Assembly (NCBI RefSeq): GCF_028875915.1
Contig: NZ_JAPEHW010000042.1
Span: 1 to 34,801 of the forward strand
Length of the DNA stretch: 34,801 nucleotides
Source: Pseudoalteromonas sp. G4
Lineage (GTDB): Bacteria; Pseudomonadota; Gammaproteobacteria; Enterobacterales; Alteromonadaceae
Direction of reading: 5' to 3'
Of this stretch, positions 16,641-23,308 are shown in pieces; position 1 is the stretch's first letter, and each line of letters starts with the position of its first letter. The notes beneath the pieces are model-generated. The model was not told the DNA's origin. It saw only the letters and a program-made list of their open reading frames with translations, and searched no databases. Both the position numbers and the translations under genes were made by a program.

Positions 16641-16680
16641 CGTTAGTCATTTAGCGGACTAAACTCCTAGCGAAAAATAC
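16633..16680. repeat. Bulged palindrome downstream of prfC
   Basis: Outer stem GTATTTTTCG/CGAAAAATAC (16633-16642 with 16671-16680), stacked on an inner stem TTAGTC/GACTAA (16643-16648 with 16657-16662), with loop ATTTAGCG and an 8-nt one-sided bulge ACTCCTAG. It starts in the T-run of the prfC terminator. The build (outer stem, bulge on the 3' side containing CTC, inner stem) is reminiscent of the palindromes after argS. Confidence 0.75.
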
Positions 16681-16828
16681 TCTGCGGCTTCGCTCTCGCA
16701 GCATTTATTTAGTCAAAAAGTTAAGTTACATTGATAACGTGTTGTGGTGTTATCAGATTTAAAAACGAATAAAAATAACATGGCTTGGTTGAGATTACTC
16801 CTAAGCGGTGTGTAACAGGAAATAGAAA

Positions 16829-18571
16829 ATGAATATTCGTCAGATATTAGTAGAAAAAGCCGTTGCAGCCATGGTTGCAGCAGGCTTACCAGAAGATACC
16901 AACCCAGCGGTAACGCAAAGTACCCGCCCGCAGTTTGGTGATTACCAAATTAATGGTGCAATGGGCGCTGCGAAAAAGTTAAAAACGAATCCGCGTGAAC
17001 TTGCACAAAAAATTATCGATAATTTAGATGTCAGCGATATTGCTTCGCAAACTGAAATTGCAGGCCCAGGTTTTATTAATATTCACTTAAAGCCAGAGTT
17101 TTTAGCTGACACACTTTCATCTTCAAACCAAGATGAAAAACTGGGTGTTGCTGAGCATGCTAGCGCACAAAACGTGGTAGTAGATTACTCATCGCCTAAC
17201 CTTGCAAAAGAAATGCACGTCGGTCATTTACGCTCAACCATTATCGGTGATGCGGTAGTACGTGCACTTGAGTTCCGCGGCGACTCCGTTACCCGTCAAA
17301 ACCACGTAGGTGACTGGGGTACGCAATTTGGTATGCTGATTGCGCACCTAGAAGACTTACTTAACCAAGGTGTTGATCTTGAATCAGTAGCTTTAGCTGA
17401 TTTAGAAACCTTCTACCGCGATGCGAAAAAACGTTTTGACGATGAAGACGGTTTTGCTGATAAAGCACGTGACTACGTAGTTAAGCTGCAAGGTGGCGAT
17501 GCACACTGTGAAAAGCTGTGGAAACTGTTTATTGATACCTCAGTAAAACACTCTGAAGAAGTGTACGCAAAGCTAAACGTTACCCTTAAGCCTGAAGATA
17601 TTAAAGCTGAAAGTGCTTATAACGATGCGCTGCAAGGTGTTATTTCTCTACTTAAAGAAAAAGGCATTGCGGTTGAAGACCAAGGTGCACAAGTAGTATT
17701 CCTTGATGAGCTTGCAAATAAAGACGGTGAACCATCTGTATTTATCGTGCAAAAATCAGGTGGCGGCTTTCTATATGCAACTACCGACTTAGCAGCGTGT
17801 GATTACCGTTCTAACAAACTAGGCGCAGACCGTATTTTAATCTTTGTAGATGCACGTCAAAGCCTGCACTTCAATCAAGTTGAATTAACAGCACGTAAAG
17901 CTGGCCTGTTACGTGACGAAACCACGTACGAGTTCTGCCCATTCGGCACCATGATGGGTGAAGATGGTAAACCATTTAAAACCCGTACTGGTGGCACAGT
18001 TAAACTAGCTGAGCTACTAGAAGAAGCCGTTAGCCGCGCAACTGACAAACTAGCTGAGCGCGAATCAGACCTAAGTGCTGAAGAACGCGCTGAAATCGCT
18101 CGTAAAGTAGGTATTGGTGCTGTGAAATACGCGGATCTTTCGAAGAACCGTACCAGCGATTATATCTTCAACTGGGATACCATGCTGAGCTTTGAAGGTG
18201 CAACAGCGCCTTACTTACAGTATGCATACACGCGTGTGCGCAGTATCTTCCGTAAAGCAGGTATTGACGCTGCAAGCTTAAATGCACCAATCTCAATTGT
18301 TGAAGCGCAAGAAAAGGCGTTAGCAATCAAACTAATCCAGTTTGAAGAAGTGCTAGATCAAATGATTGCTGAGGCGACGCCGCACGTTTTATGTAGCTAC
18401 TTATATGAACTAGCAAGCCTATACATGAGCTTCTACGAAGCATGTCCGGTACTTAAAGAGGGTGTAGAACCAGCTACCAAAGAAAGCCGCTTAATGCTGT
18501 GTAATTTAGTGGCGAAGACGCTAGCGAAGGGTCTAGATCTACTAGGTATCGAAGTTATGGAGCAAATGTAA
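16829..18571 (+). CDS. argS: Arginyl-tRNA synthetase
   Basis: Class I aminoacyl-tRNA synthetase that charges tRNA-Arg. The 580-residue protein has the N-terminal additional domain (1-110), the HIGH-like motif HVGHLRST in a catalytic domain beginning [16 protein letters not shown], and the C-terminal DALR-type anticodon-binding domain ending in LGIEVMEQM. As in most ArgRS proteins the KMSK motif is not canonical; the corresponding region reads [12 protein letters not shown]. It is separated from prfC by 234 nt containing a terminator, so it is a separate unit. The gene is GC-richer than the accessory cluster upstream, as expected of a highly expressed housekeeping gene. Confidence 0.98.
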   Translation: MNIRQILVEKAVAAMVAAGLPEDTNPAVTQSTRPQFGDYQINGAMGAAKKLKTNPRELAQKIIDNLDVSDIASQTEIAGPGFINIHLKPEFLADTLSSSNQDEKLGVAEHASAQNVVVDYSSPNLAKEMHVGHLRSTIIGDAVVRALEFRGDSVTRQNHVGDWGTQFGMLIAHLEDLLNQGVDLESVALADLETFYRDAKKRFDDEDGFADKARDYVVKLQGGDAHCEKLWKLFIDTSVKHSEEVYAKLNVTLKPEDIKAESAYNDALQGVISLLKEKGIAVEDQGAQVVFLDELANKDGEPSVFIVQKSGGGFLYATTDLAACDYRSNKLGADRILIFVDARQSLHFNQVELTARKAGLLRDETTYEFCPFGTMMGEDGKPFKTRTGGTVKLAELLEEAVSRATDKLAERESDLSAEERAEIARKVGIGAVKYADLSKNRTSDYIFNWDTMLSFEGATAPYLQYAYTRVRSIFRKAGIDAASLNAPISIVEAQEKALAIKLIQFEEVLDQMIAEATPHVLCSYLYELASLYMSFYEACPVLKEGVEPATKESRLMLCNLVAKTLAKGLDLLGIEVMEQM

Positions 18572-18602
18572 CCTACAGCATATGCTTCGCTTTGAAAGCG
18601 TT

Positions 18603-18663
18603 ACATAAAGCTTTTTACCGAATCACATACTAAAGTATGCTCAGCGGCTAAAAAGCTTTATGT
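18603..18663. repeat. Conserved-core palindrome, copy 1
   Basis: Outer stem of 15 perfect pairs (18603-18617 with 18649-18663), then CCG/CGG with a bulged C on the 3' side, an internal loop AATCA opposite CTCAG, an inner stem CATAC/GTATG and loop TAAA. Total 61 nt. It lies 32 nt after the argS stop and has no T-run, so it is not a simple terminator. Confidence 0.92.
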
Positions 18664-18725
18664 GCCTTGTCAATTTCTCGCCTATTTGTAGGACTTTGCT
18701 TCCTATTTCGCATTAATACTGCGTC

Positions 18726-18786
18726 AGGTTTTTAATCTACCCCAATCACATAGCAGGCTATGCTCATGGGGCTAGATTAAAAACCT
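18726..18786. repeat. Conserved-core palindrome, copy 2
   Basis: Same plan as copy 1 with different arms: outer stem of 14 perfect pairs (18726-18739 with 18773-18786), CCCC/GGGG with the same bulged C, internal loop AATCA opposite CTCAT, inner stem CATAG/CTATG, loop CAGG. Total 61 nt. The arms share little sequence with copy 1 but keep full complementarity, while the internal loop is kept. Confidence 0.92.
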
Positions 18787-18836
18787 TCCTTGTCTAAATG
18801 CAAACTAGTTTGCAAATAGTATCAATTTTCTTCTTC

Positions 18837-18888
18837 AATAATTTCCGAATTACATACCAAAGTAAGCTCAGCTCTTAAGAAATTTATT
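18837..18888. repeat. Conserved-core palindrome, copy 3 (degenerate)
   Basis: Core CCG, AATTA, CATAC, CAAA, GTAAG, CTCAG at 18845-18871, nearly identical to copy 1 (one mismatch in the inner stem). The outer arms AATAATTT (18837-18844) and AAATTTATT (18880-18888) pair only imperfectly because of a 7-nt insertion (CTCTTAA) on the 3' side. Confidence 0.75.
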
Positions 18889-19040
18889 TTATATTTGAAA
18901 GCAAGGTTTTTTTCGATTTTACGCCTATTTGTTGGTATTAGTTTTCAAATGAAATGAAGCTCCCTTAATTAATTGAAAAACTTGATTAAAATGGGTAGTT
19001 TATATTTATTCAAAGGAAGTTAAATAACCAAGGAATAAGT

Positions 19041-19484
19041 ATGAAAAAATCTCTTTTGCTCATCATGTTAGCTGCACAATGTTTTACGATTGATGCGAAA
19101 ACTATTGTCTATGGTGATGTTAAATTGACACACTTAAAGCCTACAAAAGAAAATACGCACTGGGTTAGGAAAAAACAAGTAAGTCCCTTGTACCCGGTAA
19201 AGCTAGCTAAAAAGGGGATTGCGGGCTGTGGGATTTTTAAGGTGGTGGTTAATGAAAAAGGTAAAACAGACTCTGTTGAACTGATCCAAAGTGTTCCCGA
19301 AAAAGTAATTTTCAGGCCAAGTAAGAAAATTATCAGAAAGTGGGACTGGGTGCAGACGCAAGGTGGTGAAGCCAAAGCTGAGGAAAAAATAATTCGCCTT
19401 GATTATTGCTTAGGTGGTAACTCAGTTGAAGAGGCGGAAGCTATTTGCCTTAAACAGTCACAATATAACTGCAGTGCTTCATAA
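19041..19484 (+). CDS. Secreted protein with a TonB C-terminal-like domain
   Basis: A 147-residue exported protein. The signal peptide is MKKSLLLIMLAAQCFTIDAK. The body has the TonB C-terminal fold pattern: VSPLYPVKLAKKGIAGCGIF, KVVVNEKGKTDSVELIQSVP and KKIIRKWDW. There is no N-terminal anchor helix or proline-rich spacer, so it cannot work as a normal TonB energy transducer; such stand-alone domains are frequent in Alteromonadales and their role is unknown. Cysteines at 64, 123, 136 and 144 could form disulphides. AAGGAA precedes the ATG. The stop codon lies inside the left arm of a 113-nt inverted-repeat element. Confidence 0.75.
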   Translation: MKKSLLLIMLAAQCFTIDAKTIVYGDVKLTHLKPTKENTHWVRKKQVSPLYPVKLAKKGIAGCGIFKVVVNEKGKTDSVELIQSVPEKVIFRPSKKIIRKWDWVQTQGGEAKAEEKIIRLDYCLGGNSVEEAEAICLKQSQYNCSAS

Positions 19485-19592
19485 CACCTTATACAAACCC
19501 AATGTCAGTAAAGACTTGCTGGTTTACCAATATGAGGTTTCAGGTTGTGGATGACTTCCTTAAATCGAAATGTGGACTAATAAGGTGTTATG
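19480..19592. repeat. 113-nt element with 13-bp perfect inverted ends
   Basis: Left end CATAACACCTTAT (19480-19492) and right end ATAAGGTGTTATG (19580-19592) are exact inverse complements, 87 nt apart. The interior has no open reading frame and little further pairing. The left end contains the stop codon of the upstream gene, and the next gene starts 26 nt after the right end. It could be a miniature mobile element; it lacks the spacer and L-box arrangement of an integron attC site. Confidence 0.6.
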
Positions 19593-19617
19593 TTTCTGAA
19601 GTACGATAAGGATATTT

Positions 19618-19899
19618 ATGAAACCATATAAAAATTTACAATCTCAAAATTTACCATTACTACTTTTAATAGCTAGATTTACTGCGGTTATAGGTATTGT
19701 TTTCTTTATTGTAGCAATACTAGCGACTCTAATTACTATTCCTTCAGGAGTAACTAGTTTGTTAAGCGCCATAGTATTTATACCAATGGCTATAGTTGTT
19801 CTGTTAATGTCAGGATTAATGGCTGCAATTGTATCGTTTGAAGAAAATTATCGTCAAAGAACTGCGGTACTTATCAACGAAAATAAACATATAAGTTAA
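19618..19899 (+). CDS. Small two-helix membrane protein, unknown
   Basis: A 93-residue protein that I do not recognise. Two hydrophobic segments span about 14-40 (LLLLIARFTAVIGIVFFIVAILATLI) and 47-71, joined by a short loop IPSGVTSLL, leaving a charged C-terminal tail EENYRQRTAVLINENKHIS. GATAAGGAT lies just before the ATG and provides a ribosome-binding site. It is separated from the TonB-C-like gene by the inverted-repeat element, so they may not belong together. The start and the base composition look like those of a real gene, but there is no functional evidence. Confidence 0.65.
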   Translation: MKPYKNLQSQNLPLLLLIARFTAVIGIVFFIVAILATLITIPSGVTSLLSAIVFIPMAIVVLLMSGLMAAIVSFEENYRQRTAVLINENKHIS

Positions 19900-19910
19900 G
19901 GGTCTGCTAA

Positions 19911-19952
19911 TAGCTTGCTCGGTGTCGCTACGCTGCACATTTTAGCAAGCTA
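19911..19952. repeat. Hairpin after the small membrane protein gene
   Basis: Stem TAGCTTGCT/AGCAAGCTA (19911-19919 with 19944-19952) around a 24-nt loop. Possible terminator without a T-run, or another intergenic palindrome. Two further small hairpins follow: ACCAA/TTGGT near 19980-20000, and ACCAAT/ATTGGT at 20101-20116. Confidence 0.5.
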
Positions 19953-20167
19953 CTATCACTCTTTATTGGTGTGTTACCAAAGGCTGAAATTGGTACATAA
20001 CAGCCTATAACAGATGATGTTTAGGAACACTCCCTCATCCATTAAATCAAACCAGAAAATACAATCTAACCCCAACCCTTTATTTTAAATCAACTATATA
20101 ACCAATCTTTATTGGTATTTCACACGTATCTGTTTACCATAAGCTTATACAATATCTTTTGGAAAAG

Positions 20168-20806
20168 ATGATGAAAATTGATGATATTCGCCGTGAGTAT
20201 TTAAAGGATGGTTTGTCTGAAGATAAGCTGTTAGACAACCCAATTGAGCAGTTTGAATCGTGGTTGCAGTTAGCGGTAGACGCTAAGTTAGATGACCCAA
20301 CAGCCATGGTTGTGGCAACGGTAGATAGCAATGGTCAGCCGTCGCAGCGTATTGTGTTGTTAAAAGATGTGAATCCAAATGGTTTTGTCTTTTTTACCAA
20401 TACTGAGTCGCGCAAGGCGCAGGAAATTGCGGGCAATAACAAGGTGAGTTTGCATTTCCCATGGCACAGCTTGGAGCGTCAGGTGATTGTTTATGGTACG
20501 GCAAAGCCATTATCTAATTTAGCGGTAACTAAGTACTTTTTATCGCGTCCTAAAGAGAGCCAGCTTGCGGCGTGGGCATCGGCGCAAAGTCGCCCGGTGT
20601 CATCGCGTAAAGTGCTGATGGAAAAATTCCAGCAAATTAAAAATAAGTTTAGTGAAGGCGAAGTACCATTGCCATCATTTTGGGGTGGCTACTGCATTGA
20701 GCCGCATCAAATTGAGTTTTGGCAAGGCGGTGCAAACCGTTTGCACGACCGCTTTATGTATAAACTTGAAGATGGCGTGTGGACTAAGCAGCGCTTAAAT
20801 CCATAA
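20168..20806 (+). CDS. pdxH: Pyridoxamine/pyridoxine 5'-phosphate oxidase
   Basis: FMN enzyme that makes pyridoxal 5'-phosphate, in the vitamin B6 pathway and salvage. The 212-residue protein matches family length (E. coli 218). Signature segments are [14 protein letters not shown] [10 protein letters not shown] at the start, [21 protein letters not shown] (FMN-binding; quoted in part), [13 protein letters not shown], and the C-terminal [14 protein letters not shown] with the substrate-binding Arg and His. An in-frame TTG at 20159 is less likely than the ATG at 20168, because GGAAAAG directly precedes 20168; 20171 is also possible. A TatD-family gene follows after 1 nt, so the two are an operon. 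Confidence 0.97.
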   Translation: MMKIDDIRREYLKDGLSEDKLLDNPIEQFESWLQLAVDAKLDDPTAMVVATVDSNGQPSQRIVLLKDVNPNGFVFFTNTESRKAQEIAGNNKVSLHFPWHSLERQVIVYGTAKPLSNLAVTKYFLSRPKESQLAAWASAQSRPVSSRKVLMEKFQQIKNKFSEGEVPLPSFWGGYCIEPHQIEFWQGGANRLHDRFMYKLEDGVWTKQRLNP

Positions 20807-20807
20807 T

Positions 20808-21587
20808 ATGGCGTTTTTTGACACGCACTGTCATATCGACTTTGATGAGTTTGAAAATGACCGTGACAAGGTGTTAGCAGATGCGGCACACTTTAATGTG
20901 TCTCAGATGCTGGTACCGGGCGTAACGCTTGCACAAAGCGCTAAGATACTTTATTTAGCAAACACCCAAGGCATTACGTTTTACAAAGCTCTTGGGTTAC
21001 ACCCGTATTTTTTAAATGAGCATCAACAGGGCGATTTCGACCGCCTTGCAACGCTTGCCAAAAGTCATCGCGAGTCATTGGTGGCAATAGGTGAGTGCGG
21101 TATCGACCGCAGTATCGACAAGCTCGATGACCAACAGCAGCTTTTTTTACAGCATATTGAACTTGCAAATCAGTTGTCACTGCCGCTGGTGGTGCATCAC
21201 CGAAAAAGTCATGATTTAATTGCTGAAGCATTTAAAACACTAAAACCTAAATGTGGCGGTATTATTCACGCATTTAGTGGTTCTTTGCAGGTGGCTAATT
21301 ACTATGTTGAACAAGGTTTTAAGTTAGGCGTTGGCGGCACAATTACGTATGCGCGTGCGCAAAAAACACGTGATGTGATTGCCAGTATGCCGGTTGAGCA
21401 CTTAGTGCTAGAAACCGACGCACCTTCAATGCCGCTTTATGGTTTTCAAGGGCAGCGCAATACACCGTCGCAGATAACGCGGGTATTTGATGAGCTGTGC
21501 GAATTAAAAGGTATCGAGACGCAAAGCGCCCGAATAATGCTTGCCGAACAGCTTTACTCTTCGTCTTGCTCAGTATTGCGAATATAG
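20808..21587 (+). CDS. TatD-family metal-dependent hydrolase (YjjV-like)
   Basis: TIM-barrel deoxyribonuclease-type hydrolase, 259 residues, the usual TatD length. Metal ligands are visible: DTHCHID (HxH), the GECGID glutamate, VVHHRKSH, IIHAFSG and LETDAPSMP. In E. coli the paralogue yjjV lies in the same chromosomal neighbourhood (between prfC and serB), so the YjjV type is likely, but TatD and YcfH paralogues look alike and I leave the symbol open. Start 1 nt after pdxH. The 3' end overlaps the convergent ytjB gene by 34 nt. Confidence 0.93.
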   Translation: MAFFDTHCHIDFDEFENDRDKVLADAAHFNVSQMLVPGVTLAQSAKILYLANTQGITFYKALGLHPYFLNEHQQGDFDRLATLAKSHRESLVAIGECGIDRSIDKLDDQQQLFLQHIELANQLSLPLVVHHRKSHDLIAEAFKTLKPKCGGIIHAFSGSLQVANYYVEQGFKLGVGGTITYARAQKTRDVIASMPVEHLVLETDAPSMPLYGFQGQRNTPSQITRVFDELCELKGIETQSARIMLAEQLYSSSCSVLRI

Positions 21588-22171
21588 CGTTTAACTTGCC
21601 AGCGTTTGATCTTACGCGCTAATACCCAAGTAAGAACCACACTTAAAATCAACATAAGGGCAATTTGCTTACTTACTTCGTGAAGGTAATCATGACCTTC
21701 GCGAATTGCAGCTGGAAAAGTGTAAGTGAGTCTAACAAAGCCAATACGTTTGCCTTTCACGAATACGTCACTTATCACAGGGGTTGCTAATTTAGATAAC
21801 CCAGGCAACGCATTGGGGGTTTTTAATAAATCCTGATAAGAAGCCGCAAAGTTACTTTGAGCAAGCAAATTACCGAACTTATCAAACACCGCAGCAGTTT
21901 GAATAAATTCATCTTGCGCAAAATTATTTACTAAGCGATTGAGTGATTTGTTGTCTTCTTCTTGGATTGCAAACCGTGCACCTAAAGCAAGTTGCTGAGC
22001 AAGCCCTTGCGCAGTGGTTTTGCTTTGTTTATCGAGGATTTGGTGGCCTTTAAAGCTAGTATTAAAACCAATATGGGTGAGCGCAATAAGGCATATCGCA
22101 GCTATCATTAAGCGCGATATTCTCTGATATGTGGAGGCGAAAGCCGGATTGCGGTCTTGGTTTTTTTTCAT
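21554..22171 (-). CDS. YtjB/Smp/AhpA-family membrane protein
   Basis: Inner-membrane protein of the YtjB (Smp) family, molecular role unknown; a Shewanella/Aeromonas relative was linked to haemolysin regulation (AhpA). The 205 residues contain an N-terminal transmembrane helix (about 18-37, RLMIAAICLIALTHIGF), a periplasmic domain with GARFAIQEEDN and a second helix near the end (about 170-190, IALMLILSVVLTWVLA). Divergent from serB exactly as in E. coli, which supports the family call. The ATG at 22171, with TGAG upstream, is preferred to the TTG at 22180. Confidence 0.85.
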   Translation of the reverse strand: MKKNQDRNPAFASTYQRISRLMIAAICLIALTHIGFNTSFKGHQILDKQSKTTAQGLAQQLALGARFAIQEEDNKSLNRLVNNFAQDEFIQTAAVFDKFGNLLAQSNFAASYQDLLKTPNALPGLSKLATPVISDVFVKGKRIGFVRLTYTFPAAIREGHDYLHEVSKQIALMLILSVVLTWVLARKIKRWQVKRYIRNTEQDEE

Positions 22172-22254
22172 ATTGCTCAATGCCTTTTGGACAGTGTGCT
22201 GTTTTCTTGGTTAAATTGCAACAACACCAAAGTCTAGCTGTAAGAGAGTCTCTT

Positions 22255-23229
22255 ATGTTTGAAAGTATGGCGGAATTTGAGCAATTTTTCTCGCATATTC
22301 ACACCAATCAATGGCATCAAGTTGCTGAATTTAATAATCAAGAAAACGCGACTTGTTACGTGTTACTTTCAACAACCCAGTCAAACCTTGCTATAAGCGA
22401 TGAATTATTAGTGGCTCTTGCGAGTTTATCGGTTGCTAAAATCGCAAAAGTTGCGCCTCATCCAGAGTTGCCAAATGCACTTGCGTTACATGTTCAGGCA
22501 TCGCTACAAAACACAAAAGAGGTGCTTAAAGCGTTTTTAGCGCCAAGTGAAGTGGTGGAAGTTAATATATTTGCAAATGTGCCTTCTATAAACCAACCAG
22601 GCTTGCTTGTGATGGATATGGACTCAACTGCCATTCAAATTGAGTGTATTGATGAAATAGCCCGTTTAGCGAACGTCTATGAGGAAGTGGCCAGTGTGAC
22701 ACGCCAAGCAATGCAAGGGGCATTACCGTTTTCTGAAAGTTTGCGAAAGCGTGTTGCCAAGCTTGAAGGTGTATCGCTTGAGTTAATGGCGGAGCTTAAA
22801 GATAACTTGCCATTAATGCCTGGGGTTAAGGCGCTGTGTCAGCACCTAAAGGAAAAAGGCTGGAAACTTGCCATTGCATCAGGTGGTTTTGTGCCATTTG
22901 CTGAGCGCGTACAAACACTTCTGCAGCTAGATGCAATTCACGCGAATACCTTAGAAGACAACGGTGCAGAGCTTACAGGTAAAGTGCTAGGTACGATTGT
23001 CGACGCTGATGAAAAAGCGCGTTTTTTAACTCACTATGCAAATGAGCTAAATTTGCCTATTTCACAAACGATTGCGATGGGCGATGGTGCAAATGATTTA
23101 GTGATGATGGCGGCAAGTGGCCTTGGTGTGGCTGTTCATGGCAAGCCGCTCGTTGCTGAAACAGCTGATGTGGCAGTTAATTTTGGCAGCCTTCTACAAG
23201 TGCTGTATTTTATTTCTTTGCCTGAATAG
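22255..23229 (+). CDS. serB: Phosphoserine phosphatase
   Basis: Last step of serine synthesis: hydrolysis of phosphoserine. HAD-family enzyme of 324 residues (E. coli 322). HAD motif I is VMDMDSTAIQIE with Asp121 and Asp123; motif II is LAIASGGF; motif III/IV is MGDGANDLVMM. The N-terminal 110 residues are the ACT-like regulatory part. The ATG at 22255 is preceded by AAGAGAG; an open frame runs further upstream to 22129 but overlaps the divergent gene and has no support. serA, the first step of the pathway, lies about 4.3 kb downstream on the other strand, with radA and the PilZ gene between. Confidence 0.97.
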   Translation: MFESMAEFEQFFSHIHTNQWHQVAEFNNQENATCYVLLSTTQSNLAISDELLVALASLSVAKIAKVAPHPELPNALALHVQASLQNTKEVLKAFLAPSEVVEVNIFANVPSINQPGLLVMDMDSTAIQIECIDEIARLANVYEEVASVTRQAMQGALPFSESLRKRVAKLEGVSLELMAELKDNLPLMPGVKALCQHLKEKGWKLAIASGGFVPFAERVQTLLQLDAIHANTLEDNGAELTGKVLGTIVDADEKARFLTHYANELNLPISQTIAMGDGANDLVMMAASGLGVAVHGKPLVAETADVAVNFGSLLQVLYFISLPE

Positions 23230-23238
23230 GTCAGGGGC

Positions 23239-23273
23239 TTCAGCCTGAATTAGGGTTACTAATTCAGGCTGAA
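23239..23273. terminator. Perfect 15-bp hairpin between convergent serB and the PilZ gene
   Basis: TTCAGCCTGAATTAG (23239-23253) pairs fully with 23259-23273, loop GGTTA. Symmetrical and placed between two convergent genes, so it probably ends transcription from both sides, though a clear T-run is missing on either strand. Confidence 0.6.
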
Positions 23274-23308
23274 TACAATCGCAGCGCTTTAAATCTAATT
23301 AGATAAAC

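Larger units (their letters stand above)
18572..19040. other. 469-nt gene-free stretch after argS, filled with palindromes
   Basis: No plausible gene. It holds three copies of a palindrome with a conserved core (listed separately), a perfect 14-bp palindrome GCAAACTAGTTTGC at 18800-18813, and two copies of CGCCTATTTGT (18679-18689 and 18922-18932), each following a palindrome. The last 60 nt carry the leader of the next gene, with AAGGAA near 19030 as ribosome-binding site. Confidence 0.85.

Noticed and set aside
19480..19592. Integron attC site between two small genes
   Set aside because: Ends pair as one continuous 13-bp stem with no unpaired spacer or L box, and GTTATGT does not fit the GTTRRRY core box. 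No integrase or further cassettes are seen.
22129..22254. N-terminal extension of serB by 42 codons
   Set aside because: It overlaps the divergent ytjB-type gene, has no ribosome-binding site, and the ATG at 22255 gives the normal length.
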